Assembly (NCBI GenBank): GCA_913052545.1
Contig: CAJXEF010000103.1
Coordinates: forward strand, 1-7,269
Length of the DNA: 7,269 bases
DNA from: an uncultured Chloroflexota bacterium
GTDB taxonomy: Bacteria; Chloroflexota; Dehalococcoidia; UBA3495
Direction: 5' to 3'
The position numbers and the translations under genes are program-made. Positions 1 through 6,773 of the stretch are shown piece by piece (the first letter of the stretch is position 1; every line of letters starts with the position of its first letter). The notes beneath the pieces were generated by a model. That model ran no database searches, was not told the DNA's origin, and saw nothing but the letters and a program-made list of their open reading frames with translations.

Positions 1-250
1 CTCTAAACCCCGCGCATTCCAAACCATCGTCCAGTTTGGAGAATGAGCCCAGCTCCCCAGCATCAATGAGAGTAAGCCCCTCATTTTCAAACAAATAAGC
101 CCATGTAGGGCCAGTATACGAAAAACCCTCTCGCGCGACGGAAACAGCATAAATCTGTGTCCCATTTATTAAATCTATACTTATTACCGTCCCATCACCA
201 TTAGAGGCGCCCGGCCGGATAACTGTCAAATCTTTAAATTTGTGGTCCAT
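1..250 (-). CDS. Metallo-beta-lactamase-fold hydrolase, N-terminal part (cut by window edge)
   Basis: Only the first 83 codons are present; the gene runs off the left edge. The start is ATG at 248-250, with AGGAG seven bases upstream on the minus strand. After about 45 residues of beta-strand-like sequence the protein reads TWAYLFENEGLTLIDAGE (residues 49-66). This is the typical opening of MBL-fold enzymes: a strand, a short turn, then a strand ending in the conserved Asp-x-Gly (here D63-A64-G65). The zinc-binding HxHxDH motif would lie beyond the edge and cannot be checked. Members of this family hydrolyse esters, thioesters, lactones or phosphodiesters, usually with two metals. The exact substrate is unknown. 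The gene lies 93 bases downstream of the ACAD-fold gene on the same strand, so the two may be co-transcribed. No signal peptide is seen. The fold call is fairly secure; the function is not. Confidence 0.7.
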   Translation of the reverse strand, partial: MDHKFKDLTVIRPGASNGDGTVISIDLINGTQIYAVSVAREGFSYTGPTWAYLFENEGLTLIDAGELGSFSKLDDGLECAGFR

Positions 251-257
251 TCACCTA

Positions 258-262
258 CTCCT
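258..262 (-). promoter_or_regulatory. Shine-Dalgarno site of the MBL-fold gene
   Basis: On the minus strand the sequence AGGAG lies seven bases before the ATG at 250. This is a strong ribosome binding site and supports both the reading frame and the start of the truncated gene. Confidence 0.7.
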
Positions 263-286
263 ATGATTATGAAAAACTATCGAGCT

Positions 287-315
287 AACGCTATTAGTTT
301 GAAGAACTAACCGTT
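287..315 (-). other. Imperfect hairpin between the ACAD-fold and MBL-fold genes
   Basis: Arms TTAGTT (294-299) and AACTAA (305-310) flank a 5-base loop. AACG (287-290) and CGTT (312-315) can extend the stem across a small asymmetric bulge. On the minus strand it is followed, after about ten bases, by a run of five T (272-276). It could be a weak terminator or attenuator after the ACAD-fold gene. The stem is AT-rich and the T-run is offset, so the role is uncertain. Confidence 0.25.
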
Positions 316-343
316 ATTAGGCGCCCATAAATTTAGCACTTTA

Positions 344-1498
344 CTAATCCCGTAAACTCATATTGAATAAATTATCATATGCCAATGCCCATGGCGGCCT
401 GAGATACCCTAATGCTCTTACATCTTCGAACCAAGCTCCTAAAGGAGAATACCAGGTGTAAGCTGTCCCTCCAGAAAGCCTGCACAAACGACCCAAAACT
501 GATTCGGCTAAACGAGCTACACTCTCTTTTACTGTCAAGACAATTTTCCGGTCCGTGGTTCCCGATTCCAAAACTTTCACGCCGCCTTCCCAAGCCTGAT
601 CGATCAACCAAGCCTCCTGCTCTGCTAATGTCCATTCCACTTGTTGCAACGCTCTTAAGGAGCTACCGGAGCTGATGGTTTGTTTTAATTGTTCTCGAGT
701 GTAATCCATTGCCGCGTCAACAACACCCGTGATCACAGATGTAAATGATAGGCCGCCAAGAGTGTTGTTCGCAGCCATTATCTCAGCTTGATGCCCTGGC
801 CAAGCTATCCGGGTAGCAGGATAGTTTTGGAACTCAAACGCGTGGCTGTTAGTCGACATCATACCGTGACCGCGCCATGCATTAGATAACCGCATCCCAG
901 TACTCCCATCCCAAGGCTGATCCCGCACTTCCATGAAAAACAGATCAGGCGTAGTCTCGCCTTCTGCTACAGCACGTGTTGTCATAAATGATGTTAACCC
1001 GGATCCGCTGCCAAAATGCTTCTGCCCTGACAATCTATATTTAAAATCACCGTGTTCCTCCGGTACACATTGGGATCTAGTCAGACCAGTATCCCCCCCG
1101 CTTCCCGGCTCAGATACTATAGTTCCCCACCAGGCTCCTCCAACAACCGTTTCAAACACTTCCTTCCGTTGACGCTGAAACCCGTCATTAAATGGTTCAG
1201 GAACCGATGGGAGCCTCCAAGAAGCCAGCACACCTTGATGCATGGCACTAGACAACGTGATGGACGGATCACCCTTGGCCAACGCTCTTAACATGGTACA
1301 CATGGGACGGGCCGACTGGGACAGATTTTCCCAAAACCCTCCGAATTCTACGGGAACACCTAGCAACGGTATTCCCATTTGTCTCAGACGTTCGTAGTCA
1401 GCGGGGTCTGCTTCGATCCGCTGTTGTCTATCGTCTCTCTCAGAAGCCCATTCGAGGGCCAGCTTCGGTGCATTCTCAAGGATAGATGCTATGCTCAT
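344..1498 (-). CDS. Acyl-CoA-dehydrogenase-fold flavoprotein, apparently without the usual catalytic glutamate
   Basis: The 384-residue product has the normal acyl-CoA dehydrogenase length. Visible landmarks are an N-terminal helical part with GVPVEFGG (47-54), the flavin-contacting SEPGSGGDTG (129-138), SGQKHFGSGSG (157-167), and a middle beta-domain segment GHGMMSTNSHAFEF (210-223). The C-terminal helical domain has GGTAY (343-347) and a stretch ending FEDVRALGYLRPPW (357-370). Set without gaps against medium-chain acyl-CoA dehydrogenase as I remember it, P352 and D359 match conserved residues, but the catalytic Glu (Glu376 there) falls on R367. The protein probably binds FAD or FMN. It may be a dehydrogenase with its base elsewhere, or a flavin oxidase or monooxygenase of the DszC-like branch. 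The start ATG at 1498 has a modest GAGG upstream. It is divergent from the S9 peptidase gene and shares an intergenic palindrome with it. The family call is strong; the reaction is open. Confidence 0.88.
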   Translation of the reverse strand: MSIASILENAPKLALEWASERDDRQQRIEADPADYERLRQMGIPLLGVPVEFGGFWENLSQSARPMCTMLRALAKGDPSITLSSAMHQGVLASWRLPSVPEPFNDGFQRQRKEVFETVVGGAWWGTIVSEPGSGGDTGLTRSQCVPEEHGDFKYRLSGQKHFGSGSGLTSFMTTRAVAEGETTPDLFFMEVRDQPWDGSTGMRLSNAWRGHGMMSTNSHAFEFQNYPATRIAWPGHQAEIMAANNTLGGLSFTSVITGVVDAAMDYTREQLKQTISSGSSLRALQQVEWTLAEQEAWLIDQAWEGGVKVLESGTTDRKIVLTVKESVARLAESVLGRLCRLSGGTAYTWYSPLGAWFEDVRALGYLRPPWALAYDNLFNMSLRD

Positions 1499-1533
1499 TT
1501 AAAACGCCTCTGCGGAGTTTAGTTTGCCACTAT

Positions 1534-1563
1534 TTGTATAATTATTTTCTGATGTGCTATACC
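1534..1563 (+). promoter_or_regulatory. Candidate promoter of the S9 peptidase gene
   Basis: A TTGTAT (1534-1539) lies 18 bases before TATACC (1558-1563), which is preceded by TGC (1555-1557) in the extended -10 arrangement. The -10 box sits inside the palindrome at 1552-1572. A perfect TATAAT also occurs at 1537-1542 but has no recognisable -35 at the right distance. The assignment is by eye only. Confidence 0.28.
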
Positions 1564-1572
1564 TTAGCACAT
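1552..1572. promoter_or_regulatory. Perfect palindrome in the divergent intergenic region, candidate operator
   Basis: ATGTGCTA (1552-1559) and TAGCACAT (1565-1572) form a perfect 8-base inverted repeat with a 5-base spacer TACCT. The size and spacing fit a dimeric helix-turn-helix repressor. It lies between the divergent ACAD-fold and S9 peptidase genes and overlaps a possible extended -10 box for the rightward gene. It is not followed by a T-run on either strand, so a terminator is unlikely. No regulator gene is in the window. A single TTAGCAC half-site occurs at 333-339, upstream of the MBL-fold gene. Confidence 0.5.
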
Positions 1573-1624
1573 TCCGTAAGCCAATCCATAATTTATACAC
1601 CTGAATCAAAATAAGGAATCCTAT

Positions 1625-3559
1625 ATGGAAAAGATACGATCACAATTCGGATCATGGTCTTCCCCTATTTCATCCGATTTGATAGTTAATGAAACTGTCT
1701 CATTAGGTCAATTATCTCTTGATGGCGAAGATATTTATTGGATAGAAGGCCGCCCATCTGATGGAGGAAGACAGGTACTTGTCAAGCGTACTCCGGACGG
1801 AAACTCGCATGATATTACTCCTGACCTTTATAGCTGCCGTAGTTTAGTCCATGAATATGGAGGTGCATCTTATTTGATAGCTAATGAAACCGTATACTTT
1901 AGCAACTACCGTGATCAACGTATTTATAGGCAAAAGCCGCCTGGAGCCCCAATTCCTATCACGCCTTCGGGAGAGCTTAGGTATGCAGACGGAGTATATG
2001 ATCACAAACGCAATCGGATCATCTATATACTAGAAGATCATTCTGATTCCCATAGACACCCAGTGAACAGCCTAGTAAGTATCGACCCCACGGGAATCGG
2101 CCAAGCTCAGCCTTTAGTTACGGGAAATGACTTTTATTCCTCTCCGAGAATAAATCCAAAAGCTACCCAGTTAGCCTGGATAACCTGGAACCATCCTAAT
2201 ATGCCCTGGGACGGCACGGAGTTGTGGGTTGCCGATTTAACCGATAACGGATTTCTCGAAAATAGTCATATGGTATTTGGAGGAGAAACGAATTCGATTC
2301 TAGAACCTAGTTGGTCACCCAATGGCGTTCTACATTTTGTTTCCGACACAACAGGCTGGTGGAACCTCTACAAACTTCAGTCTGAGGAAGTTATCCCAAT
2401 ATGGCCATTGGATGCGGAGTACTCTAGACCTCCCTGGTCACTAGGAATGTCTACCTATGGATATCTAACAGACGATCTATTGATAACAGCATTTAATCAA
2501 AATGGAATTTGGAAATTGGCAAAGCTCGATGTCGAACACCAGACATCTGAAAACTACCTAATTCCCTACACAGAATTTGGGAGAGGAGACGTGCGGGTCA
2601 GGCCAGATCGTGTGGTTTTCCAAGCGGCGTCAACAGAAGAACCAATGGCTATATTATCTATGGATACCACTGGTAAGGATCTGATCAAGATCAAGAGTTC
2701 TAATTCCAATACTATAGACCCCGAATACGTTTCTGTACCCGAAGCGATAACATACGAAACCGATGATGGATTCGACATTCACGCTTTTCTCTATCGCCCT
2801 ACCAACCCCAGATATTCAGGACTTCCAGATGAGAAACCTCCTCTACTGGTCAAGAGTCACGGAGGACCTACAGGAGCAACATCAATAGCCTTGGATTTGT
2901 CTATTCAATTCTGGACCAGCCGTGGGTTTTCAGTACTTGACGTCAACTACGGCGGAAGCACCGGTTACGGAAGGGAGTACAGGGAGCTACTACGTGGTAA
3001 TTGGGGGATAAGAGACGTCAATGACTGTGCAGGTGGAGCCCTGCATTTAGTCAAGACTGGTATTGTAGACGGAAACCGTCTGGCTATACAGGGGGGTAGC
3101 GCAGGTGGTTATACAACCCTCGCTTGTCTTACATTTACAGACGTTTTCCAAATTGGAGCAAGCTATTACGGGGTAAGCGATTTACAGACGCTCGCTACAG
3201 ATACACATAAATTTGAATCCCGTTACTTGGATGGACTTATTGGTCGATATCCAGAAAGCAAGGATTTATATTTAAAGAGATCACCAATTAATTACGTTGA
3301 TCAGTTATCTTGTTCCTTGATTCTCTTTCAAGGACAGGAAGACAAAATAGTTCCACCAGATCAAGCCGAAAATATGTTCACTGCAGTGAAGTCCAAAGGA
3401 TTTCCTTCTGCCTACATTAATTTTGAAAACGAACAACACGGATTTCGACAAGCCAGCAACATTAAAAAAGCTATAGAAGCTCAATATTATTTCTTTTCTC
3501 GAGTATTTGGTTTTGAGCTCAACGAAAATGTAGACTCTATTGAAATAGCAAACTTATAA
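1625..3559 (+). CDS. S9 family serine peptidase (prolyl oligopeptidase / acylaminoacyl-peptidase type)
   Basis: The 644-residue protein has the two-part S9 architecture. Residues 1 to about 380 form a beta-propeller with the family markers EGRP (41-44) and HEYGG (76-80). Residues from about 390 onward form the alpha/beta-hydrolase peptidase domain. The catalytic domain shows HGGP (412-415, oxyanion side), DVNYGGSTGYG (439-449) and the nucleophile motif GGSAGG with Ser492. The expected acid is Asp573 in GQEDKIVPP and the base His605 in EQHGF, so the triad is complete. Such enzymes cleave short peptides, often from a blocked N terminus, with the propeller screening access; some act on esters or amides. 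No signal peptide or membrane segment is seen, so it is probably cytoplasmic. AAGGA (1613-1617) lies seven bases before the ATG. It is the first rightward gene after the divergent region, and the next gene begins 107 bases after its stop. Confidence 0.95.
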   Translation: MEKIRSQFGSWSSPISSDLIVNETVSLGQLSLDGEDIYWIEGRPSDGGRQVLVKRTPDGNSHDITPDLYSCRSLVHEYGGASYLIANETVYFSNYRDQRIYRQKPPGAPIPITPSGELRYADGVYDHKRNRIIYILEDHSDSHRHPVNSLVSIDPTGIGQAQPLVTGNDFYSSPRINPKATQLAWITWNHPNMPWDGTELWVADLTDNGFLENSHMVFGGETNSILEPSWSPNGVLHFVSDTTGWWNLYKLQSEEVIPIWPLDAEYSRPPWSLGMSTYGYLTDDLLITAFNQNGIWKLAKLDVEHQTSENYLIPYTEFGRGDVRVRPDRVVFQAASTEEPMAILSMDTTGKDLIKIKSSNSNTIDPEYVSVPEAITYETDDGFDIHAFLYRPTNPRYSGLPDEKPPLLVKSHGGPTGATSIALDLSIQFWTSRGFSVLDVNYGGSTGYGREYRELLRGNWGIRDVNDCAGGALHLVKTGIVDGNRLAIQGGSAGGYTTLACLTFTDVFQIGASYYGVSDLQTLATDTHKFESRYLDGLIGRYPESKDLYLKRSPINYVDQLSCSLILFQGQEDKIVPPDQAENMFTAVKSKGFPSAYINFENEQHGFRQASNIKKAIEAQYYFFSRVFGFELNENVDSIEIANL

Positions 3560-3560
3560 A

Positions 3561-3666
3561 GGGTTAATTTATCCCATCCACAACGAAATGAGCACAAATA
3601 GGTTCAGTACAAGGCAGATTGCATATAAGGTATACTACTGGGAATCGATATTTGAGGAGTAATCCT
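3561..3666 (+). other. Gap between the S9 peptidase and the LuxA-like gene, with a possible weak promoter
   Basis: Directly after the peptidase stop is a small imperfect palindrome (GGG at 3561-3563, CCC at 3573-3575, with TAA/TTA inside) and no T-run. This is a poor terminator. Further on, TATAAG (3624-3629) and TATACT (3631-3636) resemble -10 boxes. A TTCAGT at 3603-3608 is the nearest -35-like match and sits at poor distances of 15 and 22 bases. The 107-base length allows a separate promoter, but nothing here proves one. Confidence 0.25.
3654..3659 (+). promoter_or_regulatory. Strong Shine-Dalgarno site that fixes the LuxA-like start
   Basis: GAGGAG lies seven bases before ATG at 3667. 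It decides between this ATG and an in-frame TTG at 3619, which has no such site and would add 16 residues not expected in the family. Confidence 0.8.
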
Positions 3667-4839
3667 ATGAAGTTTGGTCTTTTGTTCGAGACACAACGCG
3701 AAATGGAAGACGGTGATGTTAACTGGAATAGTCTATACAAAGAAACCCTAGAACAATGCGAATTAGCTGACCAGATGGGATTCCACAACTTATGGTTTGT
3801 AGAACACCATTTCTTAACCGGTTTCTCAGGTTCACCATGCCCTGAAGTATTATTCGGGGCGTTAAGTCAACGTACCAAAAACATTAGGATCGGGTTTGGT
3901 GTATCTATTTTACCTAGCCACCATCCTATTCACATTGCCGAAAGAGTGGCTATGGTAGATCAACTGACTGATGGCAGGGTTGAATTTGGTACCGGCCGAT
4001 CCAATGCCTATGAACAGATTGGACAAGGAATAGACCCTAGAGAAACCCGTGACCGGTGGGATGAATCCCTCAACATGCTACCTCAAATTTGGCAATCTAA
4101 AGGAGAATTTACTTGGGAAGGCAAATTCTGGAATGTGCCCTCACGACGGGTTCTTCCTAGCATCTACCAGACGCCCCATCCCAGGATGTATTTAGCTTGC
4201 ACCCAAACTGAAAGTTTCCGACTAGCCGCCCAGAAAGGAATAGGAGTATTGTCATCCGGTTCCTATGCAGTGGATATACTTGCGAATCACGTAAAAGTAT
4301 ACAGAGATGCGATAAAGGACGCAGACCCCGTAGGCGCTTTCGTAAATGATTTCTGGGGCAACAATGTCCACGCGTTTTGTGGCAAAGACGACCAGGAGGC
4401 AAAAGACCTAGCGGCAGAATCAATGAAAACTTTTTTTGGACCTGACAAACCCTACATTCAGGGCAGGATAGGAGCCTACGAAGAGTTGTTGGAAGCCTGG
4501 GGCGGCGTGCCTGATGATCTTCAAGCAGATTTCGGGCGTTGGCTCCGCCAATCCGATGATGCCCACAAAGAACAAGCCGCAAACGCTGGATTGTCTCTTG
4601 ATTCAGGACCAGGGGCAGCTCGGGCGGCTGTCGCTCAACTAGACTCTAATACGTTAGCAGATAGAGGGGTTATTATCGCAGGAAACCCGGAAAGTTGTAT
4701 AAAAACCGTGAAAATGTATGAGGATATAGGTGTCGACCAATGCATGTTAATCATGCAAACCGAAACCATTCCACACGAACGTGTACTAGAATCCATCGAG
4801 TTAATGGGTAAAGAGGTTATACCCGCTTTCGAAAAATAA
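3667..4839 (+). CDS. LuxA-like flavin-dependent monooxygenase (bacterial luciferase family)
   Basis: The 390-residue protein is a TIM-barrel luciferase-like monooxygenase of the LuxA/alkanal-monooxygenase branch. It opens with MKFGLLFETQ and has FVEHHFLTGF (44-53), equivalent to LEHHF of LuxA, so H47 probably matches its catalytic His44. ILPSHHPIHIAE (81-92) and the VDQLTDGRVEFGTGRS stretch (97-112) match the flavin-site core of this branch. The C-terminal part ends GNPESCIKTVKMYEDIGVD (339-357) and then VIPAFEK, again as in LuxA. Where LuxA has the reactive cysteine (FGICRG), this protein has FGTGRS. The expected reaction is oxygen insertion using FMNH2 delivered by a separate reductase, which is not in the window. 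A residue insert at about 255-330 is longer than in small LLM proteins. No luxB partner is present, so light production is not implied. The substrate is unknown; a ketone, aldehyde or aromatic is plausible. Confidence 0.94.
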   Translation: MKFGLLFETQREMEDGDVNWNSLYKETLEQCELADQMGFHNLWFVEHHFLTGFSGSPCPEVLFGALSQRTKNIRIGFGVSILPSHHPIHIAERVAMVDQLTDGRVEFGTGRSNAYEQIGQGIDPRETRDRWDESLNMLPQIWQSKGEFTWEGKFWNVPSRRVLPSIYQTPHPRMYLACTQTESFRLAAQKGIGVLSSGSYAVDILANHVKVYRDAIKDADPVGAFVNDFWGNNVHAFCGKDDQEAKDLAAESMKTFFGPDKPYIQGRIGAYEELLEAWGGVPDDLQADFGRWLRQSDDAHKEQAANAGLSLDSGPGAARAAVAQLDSNTLADRGVIIAGNPESCIKTVKMYEDIGVDQCMLIMQTETIPHERVLESIELMGKEVIPAFEK

Positions 4840-4854
4840 TTAAAGCTTCGTGTT

Positions 4855-4897
4855 TAGCCTGATAACCCAGTAACATTAAATAGAGGTCATCAGGCTA
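4855..4897 (+). other. Long-loop inverted repeat after the LuxA-like gene
   Basis: TAGCCTGAT (4855-4863) and ATCAGGCTA (4889-4897) are perfect 9-base arms. After one mismatch, ACC (4865-4867) can pair with GGT (4885-4887), leaving a 17-base loop. It begins 15 bases after the stop. No T-run follows on the plus strand, so it is not a standard intrinsic terminator. It could stabilise the 3' end of the message, attenuate read-through or bind protein. Confidence 0.4.
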
Positions 4898-4910
4898 TCC
4901 TCAAGCCCCA

Positions 4911-4931
4911 TATAACTCTATTCAATAGAGT
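4911..4931 (+). promoter_or_regulatory. 17-base palindrome with adjacent -10-like box upstream of the second LLM gene, candidate operator
   Basis: ACTCTATT (4915-4922) and AATAGAGT (4924-4931) are perfect 8-base arms around a single C at 4923. A TATAAC at 4911-4916 could be a -10 box, which would place the transcription start near the palindrome centre, as for a repressor-blocked promoter. No clear -35 was found. The arm sequence differs from the palindrome at 1552-1572, so a different regulator would be needed. As RNA it could form a 6-base stem with a 5-base loop. Confidence 0.4.
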
Positions 4932-4975
4932 AAACGTGAAAATCTAACCTACGGGTTCCGTCACCATATAACATT

Positions 4976-5908
4976 ATGGAATCAAAGATTAAGTTTGGAT
5001 TTCGTATTCATCAGAGTGGCTATAGTTTTGGGGAACTCAAAAATGCTGTGACCCTCGCTGATCAACTGGGGTACTATTCCGTTACCCTATATGATCTCCT
5101 TGGCATCCCAACACTAGAATGTTGGACAACACTTTCCGCTTTCGCAGGGATTACCGAAAACATACGGCTGACCCCAATGGTACTGGCCAACCTATACCGT
5201 CCTCCATTTTTGTTGGCTAAAATGGGCGCTACCTTGGATGTGATCAGTAATGGCCGATTTGAATTAGGGATAGGTGCGGGAGGTAGCCTGAGAGATCATC
5301 AATCGGCAGGCATAGACTTCCCGGACACTCCCAAACGAGTGGCCATGTTAGAAGAATCGGTGCTACTAATCACAAACCTGTGGAAAGATGACAATACAAC
5401 TTTTACAGGTTCCTTCTACCAGACTTCTCAAGCTTCAATAAACCCGAAACCTATCCAAAAACCTCATCCCCCATTGATAATCGGCGGCCATGGAGAGCGT
5501 CATCTTCTACGGGCAGTAGCCAAGTATGCCAATGTATGCAATATAGGGTCCGAATTAAGCCTCCTAGAGCACAACCAAAAATTGCAGCTGCTAGAAGCCC
5601 ATTGCCAACAAGTCGATCGGGATTTCTCCGAAATAGAGGTTACCCATAACACTCGAGTAATTATCGCCAAAAGCGCATTTGATTTTGAAGAAAAGATATC
5701 GGCATTAGCCCAAGCCGCACATATGGAAATTAACCAATATAAAACAGAGATATCCAAATCTATCCACGGAACACCCGATCAATGCATAGGGCAGATTCAA
5801 TCGTACATTGACTATGGGATACAGTATTTTTTTCTTATATTTCCAGATCCTATCCGATCAGAAGACCTAATGTTGTTTTCAGAACATGTCATAACCGCTT
5901 TTAATTAA
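4976..5908 (+). CDS. Luciferase-like (F420-type, Rv1855c-like) oxidoreductase
   Basis: The 310-residue TIM-barrel protein belongs to the LLM class, closer to F420-dependent oxidoreductases of the Rv1855c type than to LuxA. Landmarks are KFGFRIHQSGYS (6-17), the ADQLGYYSV strand-helix (28-36), NIRLTPMVL (62-70) and VISNGRFELGIGAGG (89-103). Further on are NPKPIQKPHPPLIIGGHGERHLLR (156-179) and GTPDQCIGQIQSYIDYGI (265-282). Where this group usually has Asp-His at the end of strand 2, the sequence is D40-L41, so the usual His is missing. The cofactor may be F420H2 or FMNH2 and cannot be settled here. The ATG at 4976 has no recognisable Shine-Dalgarno site, in contrast to its neighbours; the assigned start still fits the family N terminus. 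It lies 136 bases after the LuxA-like gene and 52 before the hydrolase gene, and may share a transcript with the latter. Confidence 0.92.
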   Translation: MESKIKFGFRIHQSGYSFGELKNAVTLADQLGYYSVTLYDLLGIPTLECWTTLSAFAGITENIRLTPMVLANLYRPPFLLAKMGATLDVISNGRFELGIGAGGSLRDHQSAGIDFPDTPKRVAMLEESVLLITNLWKDDNTTFTGSFYQTSQASINPKPIQKPHPPLIIGGHGERHLLRAVAKYANVCNIGSELSLLEHNQKLQLLEAHCQQVDRDFSEIEVTHNTRVIIAKSAFDFEEKISALAQAAHMEINQYKTEISKSIHGTPDQCIGQIQSYIDYGIQYFFLIFPDPIRSEDLMLFSEHVITAFN

Positions 5909-5960
5909 CAACATACCCGATCCAAAAAAACCTACATATTAGAATCCAGAAAGGTACGAT

Positions 5961-6773
5961 ATGAGTTATCTGACTACAGAATCTAACCCGCGCATATACT
6001 ACCAATACGATAATTTTACTGCTCCTTGGCGAGATACTCCCACTATGCTATTGCAACATGGATTTTCCCGTAACAGCAAATTTTGGTACAACTGGCTTCC
6101 CATATTAGGGAATGAACTTGGAATCCTTCGGCCCGATATGCGGGGCATGGGTAAATCTACCGTTCCGATTAACGACTATGATCCCAGTTTGAATATGTTT
6201 ACCGATGATATAATTCAAATCCTCGATGAATTAGCGTTACCTGAAATAATTTTCGTCGGTGAATCTTTTGGCGGTATTTTGGGTCTGGCCTTGGCTCGCC
6301 GATTTCCATCAAGAGTCGGCGGACTGGTGCTATGCAATACGCCTTGTCGTCTACCCAGAAGAGACCGAAACATTCAGGGTGAAGATTGGGACCAGACTAT
6401 GGCACAAGGTATAGGTGCCTGGTCTACAGCCACTATTAATATGCGGTTGGATCCGATCCATTCATCTCAAGAATTAAAAGACTGGTATATCGCAGAAATG
6501 GACCAAACATCATCAGAAATAGGACGTAAATTACAAACATATTTGGATACGCTGGATTTTCGCCCATATCTCAAAGATGTAACGGCCCCTACTCTACTTT
6601 TATGCGGTGACAAATCTCCTACTTCTACTTTGGATCAACAAAAATACATGGAGGAAAATATTCCGAATTGTGAACTAGTGGTCTATCCAAATTTAGGCCA
6701 CGGAATAAACTCGCTATATCCCGACTGGTGCGCTAATCAAATAAGACGATTTTTAACTTCTCACAACATCTAA
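5961..6773 (+). CDS. Alpha/beta hydrolase, 3-oxoadipate enol-lactonase (PcaD)-like
   Basis: The 270-residue protein has the full length and order of a small alpha/beta hydrolase. The oxyanion-side motif is LQHGFSRNSKFW (31-42), followed by RPDMRGMGKS (57-66). The nucleophile elbow is VGESFGG with Ser102, then LVLCNTPCRLP (122-132), which resembles the LVLCNTA segment of PcaD-type lactonases. A cap region spans roughly 135-205. The acid is Asp217 in LLLCGDKS and the base His247 in PNLGHG, so the triad is complete. It probably hydrolyses an ester, lactone or C-C bond in the cytoplasm. AAAGG ends six bases before the ATG. It is 52 bases downstream of the second LLM gene, which suggests it opens or cleaves a product of one of the two oxygenases. 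A meta-cleavage-product hydrolase or general esterase is also possible. It has no signal peptide. Confidence 0.93.
   Translation: MSYLTTESNPRIYYQYDNFTAPWRDTPTMLLQHGFSRNSKFWYNWLPILGNELGILRPDMRGMGKSTVPINDYDPSLNMFTDDIIQILDELALPEIIFVGESFGGILGLALARRFPSRVGGLVLCNTPCRLPRRDRNIQGEDWDQTMAQGIGAWSTATINMRLDPIHSSQELKDWYIAEMDQTSSEIGRKLQTYLDTLDFRPYLKDVTAPTLLLCGDKSPTSTLDQQKYMEENIPNCELVVYPNLGHGINSLYPDWCANQIRRFLTSHNI

Noticed and set aside
375..1291. Several open frames of 79-87 codons on both strands
   Set aside because: All overlap the well-supported ACAD-fold gene in other frames and look like shadows.
1537..1542. Perfect TATAAT as the main promoter of the S9 gene
   Set aside because: The bases 16-18 upstream (GGAGTT region) do not resemble a -35 box, and such hexamers are common in AT-rich DNA.
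3619..3666. In-frame TTG start that would lengthen the LuxA-like protein by 16 residues
   Set aside because: The extension has no ribosome binding site and no family match, while GAGGAG precedes the ATG at 3667 and MKFG is the usual N terminus.
4157..4582. 141-codon open frame on the minus strand
   Set aside because: It lies wholly inside the LuxA-like gene, is rich in Arg, Leu, Cys and His as antisense shadows are, and shows no domain.
3667..5908. A luxAB-type light-producing pair
   Set aside because: The second LLM protein belongs to a different subfamily from LuxB, and no fatty-acid reductase genes (luxCDE) are present. LuxA-like proteins without light production are common.
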